DNA from: Streptomyces sp. NBC_00775
Lineage (GTDB): Bacteria; Actinomycetota; Actinomycetes; Streptomycetales; Streptomycetaceae
DNA length: 64,000 nucleotides
Reading direction: 5' to 3'
Assembly (NCBI RefSeq): GCF_036347135.1
Contig: NZ_CP108938.1
Span: forward strand, 6,448,001 to 6,512,000
Position numbers and translations under genes: made by a program. The notes under the pieces are model-generated. The model had not been told where the DNA came from. It did no database searches and saw nothing but the letters and a program-made list of their open reading frames with translations. Shown one piece after another: positions 50,447 through 58,433 of this stretch (position 1 is its first letter; every line of letters starts with the position of its first letter).

Positions 50447-51844
50447 ATGACTATGTCCACGATCGGGGGCATGCGCGGATTCCTTGCTTCCTCGGTCGGC
50501 GTCACCTGCGCGGCCGCACTCGCCCTTCCACTGGCCCTGACCGCCCCGGCGCAGGCAGAGCCCCCGGCGGGGACGTCCGAGCCGGCCGTCCCCGGCAGCA
50601 CCCAGTCCCTGCCGCTCGCCCCGCTCTCCGGCGAGCGCTCTCTCGGCTCCGCCGCGCCCGAACAGGGGCTCACGCGACGGGACGTACGGCCGTTCTCCCT
50701 GGTCGGTGTCGTCTGGGACAACCCGGACAGTGAGCTGTACGGACGCGTCCAGGTCCGTACCCGTACGGTCGCGAACGGCGACTGGTCCGGCTGGCAGGAC
50801 GTCGAGACGCACAACCACGAGCACGCGGCCGACCCGGACACCGCCGAGGGCGAATCGGGCCGGGTGCGCGGCTCCACGGCGCCCCTGTGGGTGGGGAACT
50901 CGGACGGCGTCGAAGTGCGCGTCCAGGCGGAGGAGGACGAGCGGGCGACGGCTCCGGGCGACTCGCCGCTCCCCAGGGGGCTCCACCTCGAACTCGTCGA
51001 CCCCGGCGCGGACGCCCCATCCGCGGGCGCACCGGTGGGAGACCTGCGCCTGAGCGCTCACGAGAGCGCCGGCATGGACGATTCGCGCTCCGGCGCACTC
51101 TCCCCCGAGGCCGCCGTCACGTCCGCCGTCAACGCCGATCTCGCGCCCCTCGGCGCCCTGGAGATCCCCGCGCTCTCCCAGGAGGAGACGGAGCGCGAAT
51201 TCCTCGCCGCACGCCGGGGCGAGCAGCGCGCGAAGCCGTACATCGGCGCACGCCCGCGCATCATCACGCGCCGCGGCTGGGGCGCGAACGAGAGCCTGCG
51301 CGAGCGCGGCTTCGTCTACACGAAGAAGGTCAAGGCCGCCTTCGTTCACCACACGGCCTCGGGCAACAACTACAGCTGCTCCCAAGCCCCTTCGGTCATC
51401 CGCAGTATCTACCGCTACCACGTGGTGAGCAGCGGCTGGCGCGACATCGGCTACAACTTCCTCGTCGACAAGTGCGGAAACATCTACGAGGGGCGCGCCG
51501 GGGGCGTGGCGAAGGCCGTCAGGGGCGCCCACACTCTCGGTTTCAACACCAACAGCATGGGGATCGCCGTACTCGGCACCTTCGGCAAGACGAAGCCGTC
51601 GAGTGCCGCAGTCCAAGCCATCGCGCGTCTCACGGCCTGGAAACTCGGCCTCTACGGAGCGAATCCGCGTGGCAAGACATACCTGACGTCGGGCGGTGGC
51701 AATCTCTACCAAAAGGGAAAGAGCGTGCGACTGAACGTGATCTCCGGCCATCGGGACGGATTCGCGACGGAGTGCCCAGGAAGGCTCCTGTACGGCAAGC
51801 TCGGTTCGGCCCGCAAGGCGGCGGCCCGCTACCAGGGACGGTAG
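50447..51844 (+). CDS. Secreted PGRP-type N-acetylmuramoyl-L-alanine amidase
   Basis: A 465-residue exported amidase. The signal peptide (about residues 1-35, FLASSVGVTCAAALALPLAL ending near AQAE) precedes a 200-residue linker/beta region. The C-terminal PGRP/amidase_2 domain (about 265-420) starts RIITRRGWGANESLRERGF. Zinc ligands are the first His of AFVHHTASGNNYSCS, His in NVISGHRDGFATEC and the Cys of that segment. The catalytic Tyr lies in DIGYNFLVDKCGNIYEGRAG. It cleaves the stem peptide from muramic acid. Two ATGs (50447, 50453) are close; 50447 has GGACAG upstream. It diverges from the TIGR03089 gene. Confidence 0.93.
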   Translation: MTMSTIGGMRGFLASSVGVTCAAALALPLALTAPAQAEPPAGTSEPAVPGSTQSLPLAPLSGERSLGSAAPEQGLTRRDVRPFSLVGVVWDNPDSELYGRVQVRTRTVANGDWSGWQDVETHNHEHAADPDTAEGESGRVRGSTAPLWVGNSDGVEVRVQAEEDERATAPGDSPLPRGLHLELVDPGADAPSAGAPVGDLRLSAHESAGMDDSRSGALSPEAAVTSAVNADLAPLGALEIPALSQEETEREFLAARRGEQRAKPYIGARPRIITRRGWGANESLRERGFVYTKKVKAAFVHHTASGNNYSCSQAPSVIRSIYRYHVVSSGWRDIGYNFLVDKCGNIYEGRAGGVAKAVRGAHTLGFNTNSMGIAVLGTFGKTKPSSAAVQAIARLTAWKLGLYGANPRGKTYLTSGGGNLYQKGKSVRLNVISGHRDGFATECPGRLLYGKLGSARKAAARYQGR

Positions 51845-52006
51845 GGCGCCCGACCCAGGGGGCAGAACGGGGCAGACAGAACCACCAGCCATCAGAGGGT
51901 CATCGAACGACACCGCACAGCCGTCGAAGGCGCCATCGAACAGTCTGCATACACTGGCCGGCCGAAACACAGTTCGGCCGGTCCCGGCAGGAAGCAGAGA
52001 CGACAG

Positions 52007-53089
52007 GTGACAGAAGCGATCCTCCTGGTCGGCGGCAGAGGCACCCGGCTGCGTCCGCTCACGGTGCACACCCCCAAGCCGATGGTTCCGGCGGCCGGGG
52101 TCCCCTTCCTCACACACCAGCTGGCGCGGGCGAGGGCGGCGGGCGTCGAGCACATCGTCCTGGCGACCTCCTACCTGGCCGAGGTCTTCGAGCCGTACTT
52201 CGGCGACGGCTCCTCCCTGGGCCTCCACCTCGAGTACGTCACCGAGGAAGAGCCCCTCGGCACGGGCGGCGCCATCCGCAACGTGGCGTCCCGGCTCCAC
52301 TCGGGACCCGACGACCCGGTACTGATCTTCAACGGTGACATCCTCACGGGCCTGGACATCCCGGCCCTGGTCCGCACCCACGAGACGACCGGCGCGGACG
52401 TCTCCCTCCACCTCACCCGTGTCGAGGACCCGCGCGCGTACGGCCTGGTCCCCACGGATGCCACCGGCCGCGTCACGGCCTTCCTGGAGAAGCCCCAGAC
52501 GCCCGAGGAGATCGTCACCGACCAGATCAACGCGGGGGCGTACGTCTTCCGCCGCGCGGTCATCGACACGATCCCCGAGGGCCGCCCGGTCTCGGTCGAA
52601 CGCGAGACCTTCCCCGAGCTGCTGGCCACCGGTGCCCACCTCCAGGGCATGGTGGACTCCACCTACTGGCTGGACCTGGGCACCCCGCAGGCCTTCGTCC
52701 GCGGCTCCGCGGACCTCGTCCTCGGCCGCGCCCCGTCCCCGGCCGTCCCCGGCCGCTGCGGCGACCGCCTGATCCTGCCCACGGCCACGGTCGCTCCCGA
52801 CGCCAAACTCACCGGCGGCACGGTGGTGGGCGACGGCGCCCGCGTCGGCGAGGGCGCCCGCATCACCGGCAGCACGATCCTCTCGGGCGCGGTGATCGCC
52901 CCCGGCGCCGTCATCACCGACTCCCTCATCGGCGCCCGCGCCCACATCGGCGAACGCACCATCCTCACCAACACGGTCATCGGCGACGGCGCGACCGTAG
53001 GCCCCGACAACGAACTCCGCGAGGGCGTACGCGTCTGGTGCGACGCCCACATTCCAGCGGCCTCACTCCGCTTCTCCTCGGACCAGTAG
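52007..53089 (+). CDS. NDP-sugar pyrophosphorylase (GDP-mannose pyrophosphorylase-like)
   Basis: A 360-residue sugar-1-phosphate nucleotidyltransferase. The nucleotide-binding signature is AILLVGGRGTRLRPLTVHTP with the Lys of KPMVP. Later come EEEPLGTGGAIRN, the metal-binding IFNGDILTG, FLEKPQTPEEIVTDQINAG and STYWLDLGTPQAFVRG. The C-terminal third (about 255-340) is a left-handed beta-helix of hexapeptide repeats (DAKLTGGTVVGDGARVGEGA). GDP-mannose is the most likely product, from its similarity to mycobacterial ManB/ManC and the equivalent gene order. GTG 52007 follows AGGTGACA with GACGACAG upstream. It should feed the neighbouring glycosyltransferases. Confidence 0.88.
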   Translation: MTEAILLVGGRGTRLRPLTVHTPKPMVPAAGVPFLTHQLARARAAGVEHIVLATSYLAEVFEPYFGDGSSLGLHLEYVTEEEPLGTGGAIRNVASRLHSGPDDPVLIFNGDILTGLDIPALVRTHETTGADVSLHLTRVEDPRAYGLVPTDATGRVTAFLEKPQTPEEIVTDQINAGAYVFRRAVIDTIPEGRPVSVERETFPELLATGAHLQGMVDSTYWLDLGTPQAFVRGSADLVLGRAPSPAVPGRCGDRLILPTATVAPDAKLTGGTVVGDGARVGEGARITGSTILSGAVIAPGAVITDSLIGARAHIGERTILTNTVIGDGATVGPDNELREGVRVWCDAHIPAASLRFSSDQ

Positions 53090-53100
53090 CCCCCAGCTGC

Positions 53101-53216
53101 CCGCGCCCCGTTAGGGGCGCGGGGAACTGCGCGAGCAACCCCCACCGCCCCGCAGACGCATTCAGGGGCGCGGGGAACGGCGCAATCTTTCAGGGGGGTC
53201 CGGGGGCGCAGCCCCC
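53101..53216. repeat. Cluster of Streptomyces intergenic palindromic repeats
   Basis: Two copies of the GGGGCGCGGGGAAC element (53114-53133 and 53165-53183) and two hairpins (CCGCGCCCC-GTTA-GGGGCGCGG at 53101-53122, GGGGGC-GCA-GCCCCC at 53202-53216) fill the convergent gap. They may also serve as terminators. Confidence 0.75.
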
Positions 53217-53253
53217 AGGAACGGGATGGGACGGGTAGGGGCGGCGGGGGCGA

Positions 53254-54255
53254 TCACAACCGCCCAATATCCCCGCGGGGCATCTTCGGCACACGCCGCG
53301 GCGGCGTCCGCCCCGACAGCAGAATGAGCCGAGCCGCCCGATGCCGCTGCCCCGCATACGGCTCGAGCAGCGAGAGCATCACAGAGTCATCCGCATCCCG
53401 GTCATCCGCCAGGGCATACCCCACGATGCCGGGAAGATGAAGATCCCCCACGGTCACCGCATCCGCCGCCCCATGACTCCGCTGCACAACCTCCGCAGAG
53501 GTCCAGGGCCCCACCCCGGACACCAACTCAAGCCGAGCCTGAGCCCGCACGGAATCGAACGACACGGCCTCCTCAAGCCGCGCAGCGACCCGCACAGCCC
53601 GAAGAACCGTAGAAGCCCTCTTGTTGTCGACCCCGGCCCGATGCCACTCCCAGGACGGGATCAACGCCCAGGTCCGCGGCGCCGGCATGACGTACATCCG
53701 CTCCGGCGCGGGCCCCGGCGCGGGCTCCCCGAACTTCCGCACGAGCAACCGCCACGCCCGATAAGCCTCGTCCGTGGTCACCTTCTGCTCCAGCACGGAC
53801 GGAATCAGCGACTCCAGCACGAGCCCGGTACGCGTCAGCCGCAGCCCCGGCCGCCGATGCCGCGTGAGCGCGACCAGCCGGTGCCGTGGCTCGAAGGCGT
53901 CCGGATCGTCCGCCGCCCCGAGCAGTTCGGGAAGCCGATCGAGCAGCCACTCGGCCCCCGGCCCCCACGCCTCGCCCTGAACCACCCCGCCCCGCAGCAC
54001 GACCCGCAGGGTCCCGGGCCCGGCGGGCGTAAGGCTGGCCCGCCACACGGCCCCGTCCGCCGTCGCCCGGAACGTCGGATCGCCCGGCCCACGCCGCAGC
54101 GGCCCGAGCACGAGCCCGAGATCGAGTGGTCCGGCCGGTGTCCACGTACGGCTGCGTCCGGCCACAGGCGCCTGGCGAGGCACCCCGCCAGGCACGACGA
54201 CATGCCCGCCGCGCACGGTCGTACGCGTCGGCCGAGGAGCGAAACGTCCAGCCAC
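53254..54255 (-). CDS. AlkA-like DNA-3-methyladenine glycosylase family protein
   Basis: A 333-residue helix-hairpin-helix DNA glycosylase. The HhH is RLELVSGVGPWTSAEVVQRS and the catalytic aspartate lies in DAVTVGDLHLPG, about 22 residues later. The N-terminal beta half (WTPAGPLDLGLVLGPLRRGP, then FRATADGAVWRASLTPAGPG) resembles the AlkA_N region. The protein should excise alkylated purines to start base-excision repair. It starts at GTG 54255 and lies just downstream of the F420 genes on the same strand. Similar DNA repair genes flank fbiB in other Streptomyces as far as I recall. Confidence 0.85.
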   Translation of the reverse strand: MAGRFAPRPTRTTVRGGHVVVPGGVPRQAPVAGRSRTWTPAGPLDLGLVLGPLRRGPGDPTFRATADGAVWRASLTPAGPGTLRVVLRGGVVQGEAWGPGAEWLLDRLPELLGAADDPDAFEPRHRLVALTRHRRPGLRLTRTGLVLESLIPSVLEQKVTTDEAYRAWRLLVRKFGEPAPGPAPERMYVMPAPRTWALIPSWEWHRAGVDNKRASTVLRAVRVAARLEEAVSFDSVRAQARLELVSGVGPWTSAEVVQRSHGAADAVTVGDLHLPGIVGYALADDRDADDSVMLSLLEPYAGQRHRAARLILLSGRTPPRRVPKMPRGDIGRL

Positions 54256-54336
54256 GAATGAGGTCCTACACGAATGAGGTCCTGATGGAGGTCGAGGTCC
54301 CAGGGCCGCCGATGGAGGTCCCAGGGATGCTCAGGG
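54254..54336. repeat. Short direct repeats between fbiB and the glycosylase gene
   Basis: CACGAATGAGGTCCT occurs twice at a 16-bp period (54254-54285), followed by two GATGGAGGTC/GTCCCAGGG copies to about 54330. Together they occupy most of the gap and the glycosylase start codon. Confidence 0.6.
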
Positions 54337-54384
54337 TGCCTTACGAGAGTAGGCGCTGCGGATGCCCCGTAGGCGCCGGACGCC

Positions 54385-55698
54385 TCAGCGCACCTCGATG
54401 AACGCCTCCGCGTCCCGCTCCGGCCGGGCCCGCGGCGCCTCCGCGGCATGCCCCACGGCGACGGCCCCCATCGGATCCCAACCCTCCGGCAGCCCCAGCG
54501 CCTCCCGTACGACATCCCGGCAGAACATCGTCGACGACACCCACGCGGAGCCGAGCCGCTCCCCGGCCAGCGCGACCAGGAAGTTCTGCACCCCCGCACC
54601 GGCGGCGACCACGAACATCTCGCGCTCGGCCCCGTCCCGGCGTACGTCGCCGTACATATGGGACCCGTCCATCACCAGGCACGGCACCACGAGGTACGGC
54701 GCGTTGCGCAGCACGTCCCCCCGTCGCACCCGCTTGGCGATGGATTCCTCGCTCTTCTCATCCCCCCGCAGATCCGCGATCCACGCGTCCCGCATGGCGT
54801 CGAGCAGCCGCGTCCGGGACTCCTGCGACTCAAGGAGGACGAACCGCCATGGAGTGGTGTGATGCGGCGCCGGAGCGGTCACCGCCGCGGCGACCGCCCG
54901 CCGTACGGCACCGGGGTCGACGGGCTCGTCGGTGAACGCCCGTACGGTACGCCGCTGGGTCACCGCCTCCCGTACTGCTTCCGAGGTGCCCAGCCGGAAC
55001 ATGTCGTCGTGCGCGCCGCGCACCATCGCCCGCGCCCCTTCGCCGTCGTCCTCGGCCACCACGTGCGGCAGCCCGCGCACGACGGCGACGGGCAGCCCGG
55101 AGGCCTTGCCTTTGACCAGGTCACCGGCGGAGGCGAGCTCGTCGGCGGTGGCGACGACGGTCGCGCTCAGCGGATTGCCGTACGCGTCCGTGCCGCCGCG
55201 CAGATCGTCGAGTACGTGTACGCCCGCGGCGCCGATGGCGACATCGGTGAGCCCGGTGCGCCAGGGCCGCCCGAAGGTGTCGGTGATCACGACACCGACC
55301 TCGACCCCGAGTGTGTCCCGCAGCCCTTCCCGGATCGCCCGCGCCGACGCGTCGGGGTCCTCGGGCAGCAACAGCACGGTCCCGGCGGGGGTGTTGGAGG
55401 CATCGACACCGGCGGCGGCCATGACGAGCCCCTGCCGGTTCTCCACGATCCGCAGGGTCCCGCGCCGCGCCACGACCCGCACGGTCTCGGCGTCGATGGC
55501 GGCCTCACGGTCGACGGCCTCGACGATCCGCCCCTCAGCCTTGGACACGATCTTGGAGGTGACGAGGAGTACGTCCCCGTCGACGAGCCCGGGCTCGGTC
55601 GCGGCGATGAGCTTCGCGAGGTCGTCGCCCTGACGAACCTCAGGAAGCCCGTCCAACGCCCAGACCCGATAGCCCGTGGCATCACCCTGTCCGCTCAA
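54385..55698 (-). CDS. fbiB: Coenzyme F420-0:L-glutamate ligase / dehydro-F420 reductase, bifunctional
   Basis: A 437-residue two-domain enzyme. Residues about 1-245 are the CofE-like gamma-glutamyl ligase ([60 protein letters not shown]). Residues about 250-437 are a nitroreductase-like FMN domain ([39 protein letters not shown] segment, [20 protein letters not shown]). The fusion is characteristic of actinobacterial FbiB, which polyglutamylates F420-0 and reduces the dehydro precursor. TTG 55698 overlaps the fbiA stop (TTGA), so translation is coupled. Confidence 0.95.
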   Translation of the reverse strand: MSGQGDATGYRVWALDGLPEVRQGDDLAKLIAATEPGLVDGDVLLVTSKIVSKAEGRIVEAVDREAAIDAETVRVVARRGTLRIVENRQGLVMAAAGVDASNTPAGTVLLLPEDPDASARAIREGLRDTLGVEVGVVITDTFGRPWRTGLTDVAIGAAGVHVLDDLRGGTDAYGNPLSATVVATADELASAGDLVKGKASGLPVAVVRGLPHVVAEDDGEGARAMVRGAHDDMFRLGTSEAVREAVTQRRTVRAFTDEPVDPGAVRRAVAAAVTAPAPHHTTPWRFVLLESQESRTRLLDAMRDAWIADLRGDEKSEESIAKRVRRGDVLRNAPYLVVPCLVMDGSHMYGDVRRDGAEREMFVVAAGAGVQNFLVALAGERLGSAWVSSTMFCRDVVREALGLPEGWDPMGAVAVGHAAEAPRARPERDAEAFIEVR

Positions 55699-56678
55699 GA
55701 CGCCCGTACCTCCTCCGCCAGTGCCAGCGCCTCACGCGCCATCTGCGCCGTCGCGTCGAGGTCGGCCATCATCAGGGGCACGGCCCGGCACCGGATTCCG
55801 GCCGCCTCCACACGCTCCACGGCGGAAGCGTCCACCGTGTCGACGAGCCAGCCGTCGAGGAGCCCCGAGCCGTAGTGCTCGGCGACCGCCGCGGCCGTGG
55901 ACTCGACGCCCACCGCGGCGAGCACCTTGTCGGCCATGCCGCGCACCGGCGCGTCCCCGACGATGGGGGAGAGGCCGACCACGGGCACGCCCGCGTCGGC
56001 GATGGCCTCGCGGATGCCGGGCACGGCGAGGATGGTGCCGACGGACACGACGGGGTTGGACGGCGGGAAGAGCACGACGTCCGCCTCGGCGATGGCTTCG
56101 AGCACCCCGGGCGCGGGCTTGGCCTGCTCGGCGCCGACCGGCACGATCGCCTCGGCCGGGACGGAGGCCCGCAGCCGCACCCAGTACTCCTGGAAGTGGA
56201 CGACCTTGCGCTCGCCGGAGCCGGAGCCGGAGCCGTCGGCGGGCAGCGTGACGGCGACATGCGTCTCGACGCGGTCGTCGGACATGGGGATGAGCCGGAC
56301 GCCCGGCTTCCACCGGTCGCACAGCGCCTCGGTGACGGCGCTGAGCGGATAGCCCGCGCCCAGCATCTGCGTCCGCACGATGTGCGTCGCGAAGTCGCGG
56401 TCGCCGAGCCCGAACCACTCAGGCCCGACCCCGTACGCCGCGAGCTCCTCCTTCAGATGGAAGGTCTCCTCGGCCCGACCCCAGCCCTGCTCCTCGTTGA
56501 TGCCGCCGCCGAGCGTGTACATCACCGTGTCGAGGTCCGGGCAGACCTTCAGCCCGAAGAGGTGGATGTCGTCGCCGGTGTTGCCGATGACCGTGATGTC
56601 CGCGTCCGGCACGGCCCGCTGGAGACCACGCAGGAACCGGGCACCACCGATACCGCCTGCCAGAACCACAATGCGCAT
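55695..56678 (-). CDS. fbiA: LPPG/EPPG:FO transferase (F420 biosynthesis)
   Basis: A 327-residue CofD-family transferase that joins the phospho-lactyl/phosphoenolpyruvyl moiety of a GDP-linked donor to FO, giving (dehydro-)F420-0. Visible motifs are [20 protein letters not shown] at the N-terminus, [49 protein letters not shown] and [23 protein letters not shown] 56678 has no ribosome-binding site, suggesting a leaderless mRNA. It is coupled to fbiB downstream. [10 protein letters not shown] insert near residue 155 is a low-complexity loop. Confidence 0.96.
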   Translation of the reverse strand: MRIVVLAGGIGGARFLRGLQRAVPDADITVIGNTGDDIHLFGLKVCPDLDTVMYTLGGGINEEQGWGRAEETFHLKEELAAYGVGPEWFGLGDRDFATHIVRTQMLGAGYPLSAVTEALCDRWKPGVRLIPMSDDRVETHVAVTLPADGSGSGSGERKVVHFQEYWVRLRASVPAEAIVPVGAEQAKPAPGVLEAIAEADVVLFPPSNPVVSVGTILAVPGIREAIADAGVPVVGLSPIVGDAPVRGMADKVLAAVGVESTAAAVAEHYGSGLLDGWLVDTVDASAVERVEAAGIRCRAVPLMMADLDATAQMAREALALAEEVRAS

Positions 56679-56720
56679 GAGACTCAGTCTTGCAGGCGGG
56701 TACGACAACGCGTCACGCGG

Positions 56721-57209
56721 TCACGAGACCTCGGCGACGGCGCACTGCGCGGCGTGCATCGGCATCTCGGTAAGACCCGGGTAATAAACGTGCAGGCTCA
56801 CGGCCGGTTCGAGGGAGTCGTTGACGACCTCGTGGATGTAGCCGGGCGCGAACACCCGCTGCGATCCGGCGCTCAACGCGCGCGTGCCGCGCTCCGTGCG
56901 CTCGGTCAGCGCGCCGTCCAGGACCGTCAGTACGCCGGAGGAGCCGCCGTGGTCGTGCAGCCCGCTGCCCTGCCCGGGCACCCAGGAGAGCAGCCACACC
57001 TCGTAGCCGGGGCCGGTGCGCAGCCGGTGGTACCAGCGCGAGGTCGCGTCGTACTGGACGAGGTGCTCCCACTGGGAGCGGTCGGCGGCGATGGAGCGGG
57101 CGAGGCCGACGAACTCGGCCACGGTGCCGGGGTGCTCGCGCGGCGGCTGGAGCAGGTGCGGTACTTCGAGGATGTCGCCGGCGATCTGGAGGTCGTTGTC
57201 GCTGTTCAT
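56721..57209 (-). CDS. Cysteine dioxygenase family protein
   Basis: A 162-residue cupin that should oxidise cysteine to cysteine sulfinate with a mononuclear iron. The metal His pair is in GLHDHGGSSGVLTVLDG and the third His in GYIHEVVND. Further marks are QYDATSRWYHRL and YEVWLLSWVPGQGS. ATG 57209 is used. It is followed by fbiA 42 bp downstream on the same strand and may be co-transcribed. The usual rhodanese partner of CDO genes is absent from the flanks. Confidence 0.9.
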   Translation of the reverse strand: MNSDNDLQIAGDILEVPHLLQPPREHPGTVAEFVGLARSIAADRSQWEHLVQYDATSRWYHRLRTGPGYEVWLLSWVPGQGSGLHDHGGSSGVLTVLDGALTERTERGTRALSAGSQRVFAPGYIHEVVNDSLEPAVSLHVYYPGLTEMPMHAAQCAVAEVS

Positions 57210-57918
57210 GGGGTGCGGTGGTTCCTCGGCGGGAGAGTGCTGGGGTGTCGCGGACCATTTCCGTCCGGGTTACGAACGGGAGGGGTGCCCTGGTGTGGGC
57301 GTTCGCCCTGGAAGGGGGCGGGGATTCGCCTCAGTGGCGGCGAGGCAGCCGGAGCGCGGTGAGGCTCAACAGCTGGAACAGCAACAACAGCTACAGCGAG
57401 CGCGGGCAGCACCGTGGGACCCGGCGGTGCGGGTCGAGGTGAGTGCCAAGTTCGCGAGCATGCCCATAAGGTCCCCGGTTCACACTCCCACTGTCAACTT
57501 CATGTCCGCTATGTGGGAGATGTTTCACCTCATCCGGTTCATCTGACAGGCGAAAGGTTTGTTCAGGAGCCGCCCCGGACACATGGCGCACAACCGGGCG
57601 CACAAACCTCACTGCGACCCCGTGATCGAAATGTGATCCGGTTCGCTTCAGGGTCCGCGTCGGAACGAGATCGAACTCCTGGGCGTCCTCCCCTGTGAAG
57701 GGGCCGGGCGCCCGACCGGGACTCCTTGGGCTGTCAGGGTTTATGCCGATTTGAACACTTTCCGCATAGCCTTGGTTCCGCAGAGTGAATAAGGGGCCCA
57801 ATAGCAGATCTCGGCTTGACTGGCCCGGATCGGCACACTTGTAATTTCACTCGTGTCGTTCAACCGAAATCGGTGACGGCAGCATCACGGGGACGCGAAA
57901 GACAGACGAGGGGCGCAC
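57210..57918. other. 709-bp divergent gap upstream of whiB
   Basis: The right half is AT-richer than its surroundings and holds the whiB promoter (57816-57845). The left half should hold the leftward promoter of the cysteine dioxygenase gene. Several open frames exist on both strands, but none has a ribosome-binding site plus plausible composition. The length is large for this genome and fits complex developmental control of whiB. Confidence 0.5.
57816..57845 (+). promoter_or_regulatory. whiB promoter
   Basis: TTGACT (57816-57821) and TGTAAT (57840-57845) with an 18-bp spacer form a strong housekeeping-type promoter about 70 bp before the whiB start. S. coelicolor whiB is reported to have two promoters; a second upstream one was not resolved here. 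Confidence 0.65.
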
Positions 57919-58182
57919 ATGACCGAGCTGGTGCAGCAACTGCTGGTCGACGACGCGGACGAGGAACTCGGCTGGCAGGAGCGCGCGCTGTGCGCCCAGA
58001 CCGACCCCGAGTCCTTCTTCCCCGAGAAGGGCGGATCCACCCGCGAGGCCAAGAAGGTCTGCCTCGCCTGTGAGGTCCGCTCCGAGTGCCTCGAATACGC
58101 GCTCGCCAACGACGAGCGGTTCGGCATCTGGGGTGGTCTGTCCGAGCGTGAGCGGCGTCGCCTGAAGAAGGCAGCCGTCTGA
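57919..58182 (+). CDS. whiB: WhiB, iron-sulfur transcriptional regulator of sporulation
   Basis: An 87-residue Wbl protein. Four cysteines (C25, C48, C51, C57) ligate a [4Fe-4S] cluster, in ALCAQTD, KKVCLACEVRSEC. The GIWGGLSERERRRLKK turn plus basic tail at the C-terminus is the DNA-contacting part. The length and sequence match the WhiB of Streptomyces that starts aerial-hypha septation together with WhiA. WhiB acts with the housekeeping sigma factor region 4 and WhiA. ATG 57919 follows a purine-rich GAGGGG. It is monocistronic, and the same position relative to fbiAB is held by whiB2 in mycobacteria. Confidence 0.97.
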   Translation: MTELVQQLLVDDADEELGWQERALCAQTDPESFFPEKGGSTREAKKVCLACEVRSECLEYALANDERFGIWGGLSERERRRLKKAAV

Positions 58183-58433
58183 AAGAAGCGGTACGAAGCG
58201 TACTGAGAACATACGAAGCGGTACTGAGAACAGTCGTACGCGCGCGTGTGTGTGCCCCTGACCAAACGGCACACACTCCTACGTAACGAACGGCCCGTCG
58301 CAGGTGGGTTATCCACAGGCGGCGGGCCGCCGTCTTGCCCAGCCGTTAGTGTGGGCCCTCGTCCGAGACGTCCCGCTGTCCCCGCCGGACACAGACGTCC
58401 ACCGCAGTCCATCGAACCGGGGCCCGTACCTCG

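Noticed and set aside
50342..53050. An upstream extension (to 53050) of the TIGR03089 frame
   Set aside because: The extension runs antisense through the amidase and pyrophosphorylase genes and has no domain content. The family N-terminus begins at GTG 50341.
57391..57801. A 136-codon leftward frame upstream of whiB
   Set aside because: No ribosome-binding site and no family resemblance, and it overlaps the AT-rich promoter region of whiB.
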